DNA from: Heterostelium album PN500
Taxonomy: Eukaryota; Evosea; Eumycetozoa; Acytosteliales; Acytosteliaceae
DNA length: 64,000 nt
Assembly: GCF_000004825.1 (NCBI RefSeq)
Contig: NW_008805067.1
Span: forward strand, 434,001-498,000
Reading direction: 5' to 3'
The notes under the pieces were generated by a model. It saw only the letters and a list, made by a program, of their open reading frames with translations, was not told where the DNA came from and did not search any database. This document shows positions 18,783-31,900 of the stretch, in pieces (the first letter of the stretch is position 1; each line of letters opens with the position of its first letter). The position numbers were made by a program, and so were the translations under genes.

Positions 18783-21052
18783 CTATTGAGGAGCTGGTTT
18801 CTTTTTCAATACCTGACGGAAATCAATTTGTTGTGCTTCCTTCTCTTGTGGTTCTTTGTTGCTATTGTTGTTGTTGTCTTTGGCAGGAGAACTTGCTGAT
18901 TTCTTGAGTTTAACAGCACCTAAATCAAATCCGGCCGGCATCATTGCAATTCCACCGTATTTATTTACAGAAGGATTACCACCCATAGGATTTACTTTGA
19001 TTGGTGACACGGTGTGTTCTTTTTGTTCAGTGTCATTGGATTCAGATGATGATGGTTGTTCTTCGGCATGTGAATAGGAAATGACTTCCTTGATGGCAGG
19101 ATGTTGAGAGATTCTCTTGACTGGCTTCTTTCTACCTTTCTTGGTTGGTCTTTCAAGTGTTAACTAAAAAATATAACAATATAAATATTATATTTATCAA
19201 AAAAAGTAATCAATTGATATAACTTACATGAACAAGTTTCTTTGAGTCTGGAGAATGTCTTTCATAGCTAGCTTCTTCGTCTCTTTCTCTTTTGTCTGGT
19301 TGCTTTTTCTTTTCTTCGTCTGCAGCCGATTTCTTCTTCTCTTCTTCCTCTTTGGCGATACGTTTCTTCTCGGCCTCTTCGTCTGCCAAGCGCTTCTCCT
19401 CAGCCAATCTCTTTTGCTCTGCCTCTTCAGCAAGTCTCTTTTGCTCGGCCAAACGTTGTTCCTCGGCAATACGCTTTTCTTCGGCTTGTCTCTTTTGCTC
19501 TGCCTCTTCAGCAAGTCTCTTCTCCTCGGCTAATCTTTGCTCCTCAGCCAATCTCTTTTGCTCAGCTTCTTCAGCAAGTCTCTTCTCTTCAGCAACACGT
19601 TTCTCCTCGGCCAAACGGTGCTCTTCGGCAATACGTTTCTCTTCAGCCAATCTCTTCTGCTCTGCCTCTTCAGCGCGTCTCTTCTCTTCTGCCATTCTTT
19701 GTACTTCAGCAACACGCTTCTCCTCAGCCAATCTCTTTTGTTCGGCTTCTTCAGCAAGTCTCTTTTGCTCGGCCAAACGTTGTTCCTCGGCAATACGCTT
19801 TTCTTCGGCTTGTCTCTTTTGCTCTGCTTCTTCGGCAAGTCTCTTCTCCTCGGCTAATCTTTTCTCCTCAGCCAATCTCTTTTGTTCAGCTTCTTCAGCA
19901 AGTCTCTTCTCTTCGGCTAAACGTTTCTCTTCTGCTAATCTCTTTTGCTCTGTTTCTTGTGCAAGTCTTTTCTCCTCTGCAACACGTTTCTCCTCTGCTA
20001 TTCTCTTCTCTTCTGCTACTCTCTTCTCCTCTGCGACTCTCTTTTCTTCAGCAACACGTTTCTCCTCTGCTATTCTCTTCTCCTCTGCTACTCTCTTTTC
20101 TTCAGCAACACGTTTCTCTTCAGCAACACGTTTCTCCTCTGCTACTCTCTTTTCTTCAGCAACACGCTTCTCCTCTGCAACACGTTTCTCCTCTGCTACT
20201 CTCTTCTCTTCAGCAACACGTTTCTCTTCTACCAATCTCTTTTGCTCTACTTCTTGTGAGATTCTCTTCTCTTCAGCAACACGTTTCTCTTCAGCAAGTC
20301 TCTTCTCTTCAGCAACACGTTTCTCCTCAGCCAATCTCTTTTGTTCAGCTTCTTCAGATAATCTCTTTTGTTCGGATTGCTCAGCCAATTGCTTTCTTTC
20401 AGCTTCTTGATCTTTTTGACTATTTACATTATCACTCTCTTGGTGTGAAGCTGATTGCTTTGGTTGAACCTTAAACAATTTATCTTTAATATTTTACATT
20501 AAAGAGAATAATAATGTTAATAAAATTGCTAACATCCAAAATTAATTAAAAAAAAAACCATTGGTAAACCCAAAATAATATCCAATTCAAATAAAAAAAT
20601 AGATATTTTCAAAGTTTACCATTTGAATATTTAACAGTATTTTGATCGATTCTAATTATATTTTCACCGGCTTGAGAGATGAATAGTTTTCCTATGGGTA
20701 GGTCATCCAGTGAGTATACAACCATTCCAGTCATCTTTGGTTCTTGGTCCTCGGAGCTAGTTCCGGCGTCTTCTGAGGTGTAGTGAACGAGTAGTGGATT
20801 CTCCATTAGTTCATCCATGTTACTGAGTAATGATATTTCTAATTGAATTGCAGTTTCATCGCCTTTGGTAACATTCTCTTTGAAATAATAACTCTTTCTG
20901 TTGTCTTCTGTTATACTGTCATTCCTAGCTCTACCACTATTGTAATTTTCATTTTTATTGGTGGTGGTTGCTTTACGACTGGCAGTAGCAGCTTCTGCAC
21001 CACCTCCAAAGAAATATTGAATAATTAAATTATATAAATATGCAAACACCAT
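18783..21052 (-). CDS. Long single-helix protein with capping-protein-interaction (CPI) motif
   Basis: Three exons (21052-20620, 20483-19228, 19163-18783) give 689 residues with all phases in agreement. Residues 1-145 start with a hydrophobic FAYLYNLIIQYFF and hold a small conserved-looking part (MTGMVVYSLDDLPIGKLFI). Residues about 170-540 are a highly repetitive charged helix (AEEKRVAEEKRLAEEAEQKR type), probably a stable single alpha-helix or coiled coil. Across the exon 2/3 junction at residues 561-577 the chain reads LVHLTLERPTKKGRKKP. This fits the CPI consensus LxHxTxxRPKx6P at every fixed position but the Lys, which is Thr. CPI motifs are known from CARMIL, CD2AP, CapZIP and FAM21, where they bind actin capping protein. 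The tail has KYGGIAMMPAGFDLGAVKLKK and IDFRQVLKK. An actin-capping regulator is my inference; I do not know the family name. Confidence 0.75.
19362..20400 (-). repeat. Coding tandem repeat of the AEEKR/AEQKRL helix
   Basis: About 1 kb of coding DNA made of 18-bp-type (AEEKRV/L) units mixed with longer AEEAEQKRL units. Near-identical blocks recur (for example around 19460-19560 and 19770-19870), which shows recent slippage or unequal exchange. The copy number is likely to vary between strains and to be hard to assemble. Confidence 0.85.
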
Positions 21053-21623
21053 CTTTTAATTTATTATTTTCTATTAAATTATTTATTTTAAAATATATAT
21101 ATTATAAACTATAGCTATTTGTAAATATTTATTTATTACAAAAGATTTTGTATTTTTTTTTTTTTTTGTTTTTAGTTTTAATTTTTTTAAATCTACAAAT
21201 ATATTTTGTGACAACAAACAATAATAAACACACAATTGTAAAATAATTGAAATGAAAAGTAACAATAGACAGTAATTACTGTAAACTATTTTTAACTATT
21301 CTGCTAGGTGTCTGTGTGTTATAAAAACGAGTGTGTGTGTTGGATGGATGATAGATATATTCGAATAAATACAACGAATTAATATTGGTTTGGTTGATTG
21401 CTTGATAATTAAGTAAAAATGATAACGAGTTTATTTGTATCAATGAGTGTCACTTTGTTTCAAAAAAAAAAAAAAAACTAAAGTTTTGAATTTAAATGAA
21501 GATTAATTTATTTGAATTGAATTACCTTGTTATCTAGATTAGTCAAAAACCCATTTCAAAAAGTTTTTTTTTTAAATTTTCATTTAAAATTTGTGAATTA
21601 ATTTCTGTTGGTTGTGATTTCAA
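21053..21623. other. Intergenic spacer
   Basis: AT-rich spacer with the promoter side of the CPI-motif gene. It includes an A run (about 21463-21477) and a GT-rich patch near 21310-21340. No gene seen. Confidence 0.5.
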
Positions 21624-22789
21624 TTAATTTGTTTTGATCTTTTTAATTATCTGGTTATTAATTAAAATCGAATCATCGTTTTTAAGATGATTATCTGAAT
21701 CGAATTGATGTAAATTAGATGTAGAGTTATTGGCAAAAGAATTATAGGTATGGATATTGTTAATAAGGTTGGTATTGTTGTCGTTGTAGTTGGTTGAGGC
21801 AGCATGTGCGTGCACTGCTGAGGATGATGATGAACATGATTGATATGATTTTTCTTGAGGTGGTTGTTGTAATGTTGTTTCTGATGATATTGTTGTTGTT
21901 GTTGTTGTTGGTGGTTTCTTCATAGCTCTATAGAGACCTCTAAATATAAGGTATGCCCAATACATATTTAGACTATTAATGGCCACACAACCCAAGTAGG
22001 TTCCCCACCAAATATATCCAGGAAGGTTCAAGGACAATGGATACTTGGTAATCAATGCATAACCAATGGTTGTTGGGGCATAAAGGACACGGGCCAACAG
22101 GAATCCAAGAGCCATCAACAAGCCATTGATAATATAAATGAAATCTTTGCTCTTGTTTGTTCTATATAGGAACCATCTGAAATTTACAAATGGTGTTGAA
22201 ACCTCTGTTAACATATATGATACCAATACAAAATGGCAATATTTCCTTGACTAAAAAAAAATATTAATTAATAAATTGAAATTTCTTTGATATTTAATAT
22301 TGTTTTAACTCACAATTCCTAAATAATATAATAATAAACCCATTAAATGATGCATGAGTGTTGCGCTATCAATCTGACTATGATTGATCAATAGAATAAT
22401 AGTGTCGTAAAAAAAGTAACCGAGAATAAATCTCATATAGAAAGAACTCGATGGTGAGATATCATAATATGGATTTTCAGTCCATGCTAAATTCTCGAAA
22501 AATAAACATTTTAATGCACCATATGTGCAAACTATAGCATTAATATTTGATCCAATTCTATAAAATATATTATTTATTTTTAAATGAAATTAATATTGTT
22601 ATTTATGAGTGAGAAAACATTAATCAAATAAAATAATTACCTAGAATTCCATTCTATTTTATCTTTTTTCTCTAATTTATGAAAATCTTTGTAAAATAAA
22701 GGTGTAATTACATTGGAAACATATAGAGTCAATGTAAACATCAAAGCTGTAAGAATTTCTACATTCCAAGTATTTATTAACTCTTCCAT
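21624..22789 (-). CDS. TLC-domain multipass membrane protein (TMEM56/TLCD4-like)
   Basis: Three exons (22789-22641, 22557-22314, 22250-21624) give 339 residues. The chain has about six hydrophobic segments. They begin with EILTALMFTLTLYVSNVIT and include ILGYFFYDTIILLI, MHHLMGLLLYYLGIV and FIYIINGLLMALGFLLARVL. The MHHLMG pair of histidines and the later LTEVSTPFVNFRWFL block are the hallmark of the TLC (TRAM-LAG1-CLN8) domain in the TMEM56/TLCD subgroup. Ceramide synthases share the fold but have a longer Lag motif that is not seen here. The TLCD group is linked to membrane lipid composition in the ER or plasma membrane. The tail of about 90 residues is low-complexity (Thr, Ser, Asn, His) and probably cytosolic. 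Dictyostelids usually carry several such homologues. Confidence 0.85.
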
Positions 22790-23670
22790 TTTGTTTATAT
22801 TTATTTATTTATTTATTAATTATCTTATTTATTACAATTATTATTATTATTTGACTTTATAATGAATAAAATATATAATCATGTGGAAATATAAAAGCAT
22901 AAATATTAAAATATTTAGTTGTCGATATACTTTTTTGTTTACAAAAATAGTATGAAACTAAATGCAATAGAATTTAATAAAATAATAAATAGTCCAACAC
23001 TTTAAATAAATGTTGGAAATTTCAGATACAATGAGATAGAAATCTGATGTGAATAAAAGGTAGAGTAAAAATAAAAAAACTTTTGAAATTGTGTGTTAAT
23101 TTACTAATATTGATATATAAATATATAAAAGTTGAAGTTGTCAAAAATTAAAGTTTTTTGTTACTACTACTTTGTTGTGCGAATCTTTCTTTAAAGTAAA
23201 CAAAAAAACACATTTAAACAAAAAAAATTGTTTATTTTATAATTCAATTCAATTAGTTAACCATCAAAAATTCTTTATTATTTAAAAATCACTTGTGAAT
23301 TTTAGAAAATGCTGAGCAAATCTACCCTCTAAGAAAGGATAGATAGGGGATGATTCATCAAACCGAGAAAAATAAAAAAACCTGGTACATCATTAATTGG
23401 TTGTATTTTTGCACAAAAACATCGAGTACCGCAAAAAATAATAAAATTTTAAATTTTTTATGTTTTTGTTGCAAACATTTTAAAATTTTATCTAAAATAT
23501 CTACGGATAAGATCATGATTATAAAAGATATTATTTTTTAAAGTTTTTGAACAAATGTTACAAATTTTATTTGATTTTTTTTTAGATTGGATAAATTTCA
23601 TTTTAAAATTATTTATTTTTAAAATTTAATAAATTATATATATATAATATAATGTTAATGATGTTCAATG
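22790..23670. other. Intergenic spacer
   Basis: AT-rich spacer between the TLC gene start and the RhoGEF stop. A short open frame at 23350-23541 (plus strand) is Lys/Asn/Ile/Phe-rich and looks like chance. Nothing else seen. Confidence 0.5.
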
Positions 23671-26600
23671 TCAACTTTGTTGTTGTTGTTGCTGTTGTTG
23701 ATCTTCTTCATCAGCACTTTCATAATCAATAAAATCGTTGAATTTGGAGTTGGAATTGCTCTTTGTCATGTGTTGTAGATCTTCTTTACTCTTTTGTCTT
23801 GTAATGAGGTCGGCACCGTCGAGGTTCAGTTCCGATGGGTTCTTTTTCAGTTCTTTGCCGTTGTTGTTATTTGACTCTTTACTGATAAAGTTTAAAAGAT
23901 AACTGCTGTTCTTGATGGTCTCCTTCTGGAAGAGATCCTGGAGGAATACTTCGAGCATGACACGTCTCGATTCAACGGTGTTGGTACCGAGTGAGTTGAT
24001 CAAGTGTTTCTTTGGGAGGTCTCTGATGTCGGCATCGGGATACTTTCGCTTCAGCTTCTTGTGAAGCGAGTCGAAATCACTGTATCTCTTTGAAATTGAA
24101 AATAGATCGCCAGTAGATTCGTTGACGATATCGATAATGTAAACGGTGAAAGGTTTCTTTCCTTGAATCTTCTTGCTCTCTGTCTTTTTAATTTGAACAT
24201 TATAATTGTATAGAACAGTTTTTTGTTGTAAATCCTACGATTGGTTTAATAATAATATAAAATTGTTTGTTTGTTTGTTAGTTAGTTAGCATGCTATCTT
24301 CATTTAAATAAAATAACAGTACTGTTGTTGTTGTAGTAGTAGTAACTATAAATACTTACAGAGAATGAAGAAAAAGATGATTGTGATATATCTGATTGTG
24401 ATCTATGACCTTGTTTTCCTTTTTCAATGTATTCTATCATGTTCTTCTTTAGCTGAGGTGTATGGAATGAAACCATTGCTGTTGTTTCACCTGATATTAA
24501 ATGAATTGCATTTTGTAATACTAGTGGTGTATAATAAATAATAATAATAATATTTGTTATTAGTTAACTATAATATATATAGTTTTAATTGCTATGTTAA
24601 TAAAATAGTATAGTTACCTTGACTATCATCTACATCTTTAACTCTTGTTTTTGAAAGTTCAAAGAAATATTTAAATTGATACTTTGTTGAATCTTTCTTT
24701 TCGGCGATTAGGATGGAGTCGTTGAATGCGAAATAGAACATCTCTAGGAGGTTCTTGGCGAATCTGGTATCGAGATGACACTGGTAGATGATACCTTGTT
24801 TGATGAAATGACGGGAGGGATTGACGAGATCGTATGCTTCATCCCAGCCGATGAGGGATCGTTGTATTGCCAGTACCTTTGATTGTGACTCGGCCATCTT
24901 GATGGCAATGTTTACATCGCTGGCAACGGTTTGCACGTGTTTGAGTGCCGTCTTTAGAGAATCGTAATCGACGTGATCCTTCCAGGTGTGTGAAGACATG
25001 TCTTGTATCAGTAGGATATACCGAGGAATTCTCTGAACAACGGTAATCAACAGACTCTCTAGACTTTGTTTCATTGGGTTCTCGGGATGATCGAGACATG
25101 CCTTTATAAACAAATGAAACTTGTCGTTCTTCTTTGCTTTCTGTAGACACTCGATAGCGTTGTCGTAGTTGAGACAGTAGGTCTTGTACAACTTTAGATA
25201 GGGTGCCATCACAACAAAGATATCACCGATCTTTTGGTGTGAAGACCAGTCTTTGGCACGCTCTCTCAAACGCGCCAGCAACTCTGTATTGAACGAGTAG
25301 ATCTCATTGACCGTAGAGAAGATCGTATTGATAGCATCCTGTGTCAAATATGGTGTTGGTGATACCTTGGTATTGAACACGATCTGTTGATAGAATACTT
25401 TTACGATCATCTCTATTGCAGTTACATAATTCTCTTCTGAAGATAATATCTCTTTAAAACATCTATTTCTATGTATATTATCTTTAACTATATATATATG
25501 TATGTTTAATAGTAAAGAGTTAATAACAAATAAACATATATATATAATGATTATAACTAGCTTACTTCTTTTCTTTAATATTTTCATTGATTGATATCTT
25601 CTAATAAAAGATTGACACTTGATGATAGTTGGGAGTAACTCTGGGTTGTTGAAACGTTCGAGATCCGCTGGGTTGAGCTTGTTGATGATGAGTAGTGGTT
25701 TCTTTCGTGGTTTGTCGGCTTCGTTTATTTCGATCTTTGCCATTGACCATGATGCGTTGATACCGGAGGAGTTCGAAGCTTGTGAATCGACACTCGAGTT
25801 TGAATCTTGTCTCGATATGACTTTGGTCGGTGTTGTCGGTGCAGAGCTGGCACCGCTCACTGCTTGTTGCGATTGAGATGACAACATGTTCTGAGCGGAA
25901 GTGGTGGTCGTTGGATCGATAAAGCTATTTCTGGCACGACCGATATTGAATCCACTGCCAGACACTGGACGACCATTGAGAAGACGACGTTTCCAACGTG
26001 CCTCTGGATCGAGTGGTAGTTCACCATTTGACTTTGAAAGATCTGAATCTTTTGAAGGTAACTCTGGTTTCTTGAATGATGATGATGATTGTTGTTGTTC
26101 GTTTTGTATTTCTATATTTACATTGTTATCGTGATCGCTACTACTACTATCAGCATTACCTTCCTCTACCGAGCTATTAAGTAGACCACCTTCCTCCACA
26201 GTGGTTTCGACTAGTTGCTCACCAGTTGTTACCTCTTCAATATATTCCTCTGCTTGCTCTTGTATATACTCTTGAACTTCCTCTTCAGCTGCATAGTGTT
26301 CAGTGTGTTGATATTGAATCGGTTGCTCTAGAGATTGATCTATTTGTTCTACTTCAGTTTGGTTTTGTTCTACATTTACATTATTATCTGGATATTCTTG
26401 TTGCTCAACATATTGATATTCTTCCTCAACTTGTTGTTGCTCTTGTTGGTATTGTACTACTTCTTCCTCTTGTTGTTGTTGTTGTTGTTTTGATTGAGCA
26501 ATTAAAGATTCTAATGATTCTAGAGCTTGTTGAGTAGCTTCAATAAAATCATTGTTAATATGTGATTGTTGTTGTTGAGATGTGACGTCAAGATTGGATT

Positions 26601-27540
26601 TCGATGTTGCATACAAGTTGTTGGTAGATGCATTGTTTGAAAGTGATTCCATCAAAACTTTAAGACTGGGTGGTGCTGTGGTTGGTCTTGATGGTTTTGG
26701 TGGATTTTGTAACTGTGGTTGTGGTTGTGGTGGTGGCAGTGGTTGTGGTTGTGTTGTTTGTACTTCGGCATTTAATGACGAATTTGAGGTGGATGTTGAA
26801 GTTGATATTTTAGTTGAAGATGAAACTAAAGGTTGTGAAGATGAAGATGAAGATGAAGATGTTGATTGATTAAAAGATAAAATTAAGGAAGATGAATTTG
26901 GTGATGTTGGTACATTGCTATATGCGTTCGATAGTTGATTCGATGTCAAAGTCTGTGGTGAAGTGGGTGTGGAGTTGGAATTGGAATTGTAGATCGAATG
27001 TGTCGATGCATGTACACTCTTTCCATTCGAAATCAAATACAATCTATAAATAGTACTTTGAATAACTTTATCGTTTCCATCAACAAAATCTATAATTTAA
27101 ATTTATAAAAAATAATAATATTAGCTTTTGGTTTTTAATGTTAATTTTGTGTGGTCACGTGAAAGATTACCTTGAGGTGAAAACTTTGTTATGATACTGT
27201 GTAGTGCCATGAATGTCATTGCAATATTGACATTCTCAATCATTTGAATTCTGCTCTTTGGTGTTGGATAGTATTTAACGATGGTTTTGTTGGTGATGAT
27301 TTCCAGTGTGGTGATCAACAAAACACCGTTCCGCCAAGCTTCTAAATCATGAAATACTATATTCCTCCTTTCTTTGAGCAATGACATTGCCCATTTTATT
27401 TCCTTAAAAAAAAATTAATTCAAAAGGCATTTTTTGTTAATCAATTTGTTTTTTCTCATAGACAAACTATTTATTTTGTTTGTTTTTTCTTTACTTACTC
27501 TTGTTTCCATTACTGGTTTTGGTTTACTTCTAATTGACAT
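23671..27540 (-). CDS. Multidomain RhoGEF: CH - IQ - DH - PH - PX
   Basis: Six exons (27540-27499, 27402-27171, 27089-25566, 25487-24618, 24520-24360, 24234-23671) give 1130 residues in phase. Residues about 15-115 are a calponin-homology domain (EIKWAMSLLKERR, FHDLEAWRNGVLLI, MIENVNIAMTFM). A Ser/Gln/Glu low-complexity linker follows. Then comes an IQ-like IIKCQSFIRRYQSMKILKK at about 575. The DH domain (about 605-790) reads CFKEILSSEENYVTAIEM, LESLLITVVQRIPRYILLIQ and LKTALKHVQTVASDVN. The PH domain (about 800-925) contains IYQCHLDTRFAKNLLEMFYF. A PX domain (about 950-1065) has the ISKRYSDFDSLHKKLKRKYP core with the lipid-binding RY. It ends in a poly-Gln tail. Expected role: Rho/Rac guanine-nucleotide exchange at phosphoinositide membranes, coupled to actin by the CH domain. 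The poly-Gln tail and linker are typical dictyostelid additions. Confidence 0.92.
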
Positions 27541-28991
27541 TTAATATTAATATTTAATAATTAGATTAGTTTTATAATTATTTCTTTATTTCTTTCTTAT
27601 ATATATAAACAAAAATGTGATGTTATTATTTTTAAGTGATGATGGAAAATCGATGTTTAGGCTCGACACAAATTTATAAATTTAAAAGTCATAAATATCA
27701 TTACAAACAAAACAAACACACATATACAAATTTAAAGTTGATTGTTTGATAGTTGTTTGATTTGTGTGTGTGGGTTGTAAGGGTATTGGCAATAACAATT
27801 CAAATTATTGTTTGCTGATTTTTTTTTACAAATCCGATTTGATATTTTGATTTTTTTTTTTAATATAAATTCTTTGATCCACACACAACCAAAAAAGCAC
27901 CACAACAAACTTTGATTAATAAAAGGACGCAATAAGCTTTGTTCTTGTTGTTGTTGTTGTTGATGATATGTATGTGTATGATTTGTTATATATCTTGTGT
28001 GAATATAGTTAGAGTATATTTATTGATTGAAATTGCTGACTTTGATTGATAATTAAACAGTGTGTTATTTCGATAACCCCACAAACTCTTTTTATATTCC
28101 AATATAAATGCTAGCTATAAATAAATATATTTTCATTAAAAAAACAAACACACGGCGGAATTACCAATCAAAACCGATATTTGATATGAGGAATTGTTTG
28201 TAGAAATATCATGAAAAAATGAAAAATAAAAAAATTAAAAAAATTAATCTAGATTTTTGGGTCAGTTCCTATAGATACCTTTATTTTGTGTCATTGGAGG
28301 TAAAGTATGATGGTGCTGCTGTTGTTTGATTGATGATGGATGATTCCGATTGAACTATACTGATACTAAAATAGAACCAATATGATACTAAAATAAAAAT
28401 AAAAGTTAAAAAATAATAAAAAAAGAGAGAAATGTAATGTTTGTATTAAAAAAAAAAAAGTAAAGTAAAATAAAAAAAATGATTGTTTTAAAAAAAAGAT
28501 TAAAAAAAATAAAACAAAAAAAAAAAAAACAGATTTTTTTCAAATAAAAATGATCACAGGGTATCTTATGGTGGAGGCCTCATTTTTCATAGCAAAAAAT
28601 CTAGTTTTGATCGCATTAATTAATTACGATCGACTATTTTATTTTTTTTTTTAATATGTATTTTTTTCTTTTTAAGGTTATTTTTTTTTTTTTGTTTATC
28701 AGTTATCCCAATTTCAGATATTTTTGCAAAGATTATTAATCCTCATTTCTTTCTTCTTTAATAAAAAGATATTTTTTGTTTTGTTTATTCATGAATAAAT
28801 TGATTGGATAGTTTACAAGTTGTGAGGCAAAGAAAGAGAGAGTTAGACTGTTAATGAATTGATGATAAAAAAAAAAAAGAGATTTACCAAAAATATTTAT
28901 TTAAAATTAAATGGAATGGAAATGAATATATATCAATATATAGATATTATATAGAGTTCAACGAGAATGTAAAATAAAATAATGTTTTTTT
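27541..28991. other. Long AT-rich spacer
   Basis: 1.45 kb between the RhoGEF start and the ATG2 stop. It contains many A/T homopolymers and a TTG repeat near 27945-27962. An ACCCCACAA word at about 28075 resembles the dictyostelid snRNA upstream element, but I recognise no RNA downstream. No gene is supported. Confidence 0.5.
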
Positions 28992-31900
28992 TTAATGGAA
29001 AACAACTTTCTTATATTTGTTATCCATTTCAGCTTTCTTTTGTGGATCGATTTGATTTCTAACGCCAAGTAGTGTTTTCGATACACCTTCTGTCAGACCG
29101 ATCATCGGACGAATGATTGCTATGGGAACTGCTTTTACCATCGACTTCATATAGCCTTTGGTTCCTTTTTGGTGGTATTCCTTCATCGGTATCGCTATGA
29201 TCGTGTGCGCAGCCGATTTGATCTCTCTAGACACTGATTCATAGGCGTGTTGTATACCCTCTTTAGTATCAATAGGTTGATCAGAGAATTTACTCTGCAG
29301 ATTGAACAGTGACGACGATGACGAAGACGATGAGTTGTTGTAGTTTTGTTGTTGCTGAGAGTTGTTATAGTTCTGATAGTTACCAGAACCGCTGCCCCCA
29401 CCACTATAGTTGCCAGCAACATTACCACTACCACCGCTGTTTCCACCACTTTGATATTTCGCAGAGAGTGCTTGATCGGCTGTTTCAAGCAATCCTTGCG
29501 TTCCAACCGCCATTTTGGCACCGACAGACAGTGTTTCCAGTGTGAGATTTTTCAAGAATGTAGAAGTACCCTTTTTGATTCCTTTGAATACTTTTCCATC
29601 TTTCTTATATTGCTCCAGTGGAAGCACAACTAGATTGGCCAGACTCTCACCGACGTGCACCAGAGAGTTGATTCCACGAACTCCCGATATGTATCCCAGT
29701 AGCTGAGTGTTAATGATGTGAGGAACCCACTGCTTTCCGATCTGGTTAAACAGTGCACCCCAACCACCTACACCCGTTAGCTTCAATCGATTCAAATTGA
29801 AAATGGCACCCTCCAGTGGCAAAAGATTGAGCAACTCTGCATAGTTTCCACTTGTAAGACTATGGTAATCGAGTTTCTTTGGTTTGTAATCGACTTTTAA
29901 GCGAATCGGATGAATTTCGCAACTCTGGAAATAGGTGATCTCCTGTGATTCCTTGTCGGTTGTTTTCGCCTTGTCTTCGGGAATGGTTCGGCTAACGGCG
30001 TGTGGCGACTTTTTCTTCTTCTTGGTCGGTGATTGGTCGTTTGACGATGGCTCCTTCTGTTTGCTTGGCGTCGGTTTATATGAGAAGTAGCTAATCATAA
30101 ACATCACAGTGTCTTGATCGATATTGAAGCACAACGGGAGTATCAACACTTTCAACTTGTTCTCCTGTAACAACGGTCTATTGAGATCGGGTCGCACCGT
30201 TTCCAAGTGGATCTTGAACATTGGTGACTGTTGATATCTAGTGACATTCGTATCGGAACAAAGGAACTTATTCCAAAGTGAACTAGGTATATGATCAATA
30301 ATCTAAATTGATAAAATAAATTATCACATTAGTTCAATATATTTAAAAAGTCTATACTTAATAATAAACCTATTTCACTTACAGTAAAATCACAAAGGTT
30401 GAATGTTAATAATTTTGCAACCTTTTCATTTTCATCGAATTTATCAATACGAAGATTGAATCCAGAGAAAATGAATTCGACATAAGAGTTGGGATCTCTA
30501 GTTGATTTGTTACCGTTGGACTTGTCCCAGTCGGAACCTTTATAGATCTTTAGTGATATGTTCATCTTGCTGAACAAGAATCGTTCCTGTGATTTGGGAT
30601 AATTTGATGGTAGGTTTGTATCCTCTGGATCTTCTCCGGGCGTAGATATATAGTTTTCAATGATATCGATATTCGTATATCTTGGATCCAACCAATGAAT
30701 GGTCGGTCCATCACGTGATGTTGATGTTGTTGTTGTTGTCATCGATATCGATGATGAAGATGGCTGTCTACTATGACTACCGTGAGTATTCATTCCACCA
30801 CCACCACCAATATAATTACTAGTTTTCTGAACATCATTGCTATCCAAAGGATCTGAGAATTGTTCTAAATCCATATAATATAGTTGATCGTCCATTGAAA
30901 CATATTCATTGACCAGAGTATGCTGGTTATTCGATTGGAAACTCTCCAGCTTCTCGTGGTCATAATCTTCGATCATTACACTTCCAAGAATCGGTGCGAT
31001 TCCACCACTTCCGCTGTTGCCACCACCACCAATTCCGGCACCACCCAACGATGTCTGTGAAGAAGTGTCGGCAAGACTTGTCAACTCTGCAGTCTGATCC
31101 TCAAGTGAAGTGGTACTATCACTCAATTTGTTGGAGGTGTTGGATGTTACGTCGGCAGGCGGCGAATGGTATTCGTAGAAAGTACCTTCGTCGTCAGAGA
31201 GATCGGCAAAACTAGCGGGATCATCTTCGAAATCCTCGAAATCCAAACTGGGTGTATTTGAGAATGAAGCACCACCGCTATTCAATACTACTTGTGGCGA
31301 TGCACTGACAATCGGTGACGATGAAATAGTTGCATTGTTGAACGAAGACGTATCTAAATTCGAAAGACTTCCATAGGAACCAACGATTCCACCCAAGCCA
31401 TTGACTTGGTTCGATTTAAAAGTATCTTCATTTATCAATATATCGATATTCTCTTTCAAATCCGGTGCAATTCCCTGAGTGATAATCAAATCTGCAACCT
31501 CTGCATATGGAATATCCAAACCAAGTAGATTACTAATGATTTCATTCACCACAAAGAATGAATCTGCACATGCACTAATCTGTAAATTATTATGATTGAA
31601 CTTTAACTATTATAATAGTTGGTTAATAAAGAATATAATTGGATAATAATAATAATATATTTTCGGTATATTGTATTCTACATACTGAAAACTTTGGATA
31701 ATTATGTTGATCTCTTAATATTTCAAATTCAAAATAATCCAAGTATACCGATGGTTCGAATCCAAGATACTTCCAGTAGTTGTAAACAGATGAGTGTGAC
31801 GATGTCGTTGGAGATGACTCTCTTAGATTGAGAACATCGTCAATCACAAAAATATTGCTATTCTGACCGTTACAACTAATCTTTTTCGAGTCGGTCAACT

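Noticed and set aside
19292-20410. Long open frame on the plus strand rich in Ser/Phe (FSSATRFSSA pattern)
   Set aside because: It is the antisense of the AEEKR coding repeat of the CPI-motif gene; the repeat unit keeps several frames free of stops.
23350-23541. 63-codon plus-strand frame with several Cys
   Set aside because: Composition equals the surrounding AT-rich DNA, no neighbouring exon and no family motif.
28074-28083. ACCCCACAA word like the dictyostelid upstream element of snRNA genes; a second ACCCACAA at about 17149
   Set aside because: About one or two such words are expected by chance in 128 kb of both strands. No recognisable snRNA or snoRNA lies about 60 bp downstream of either.
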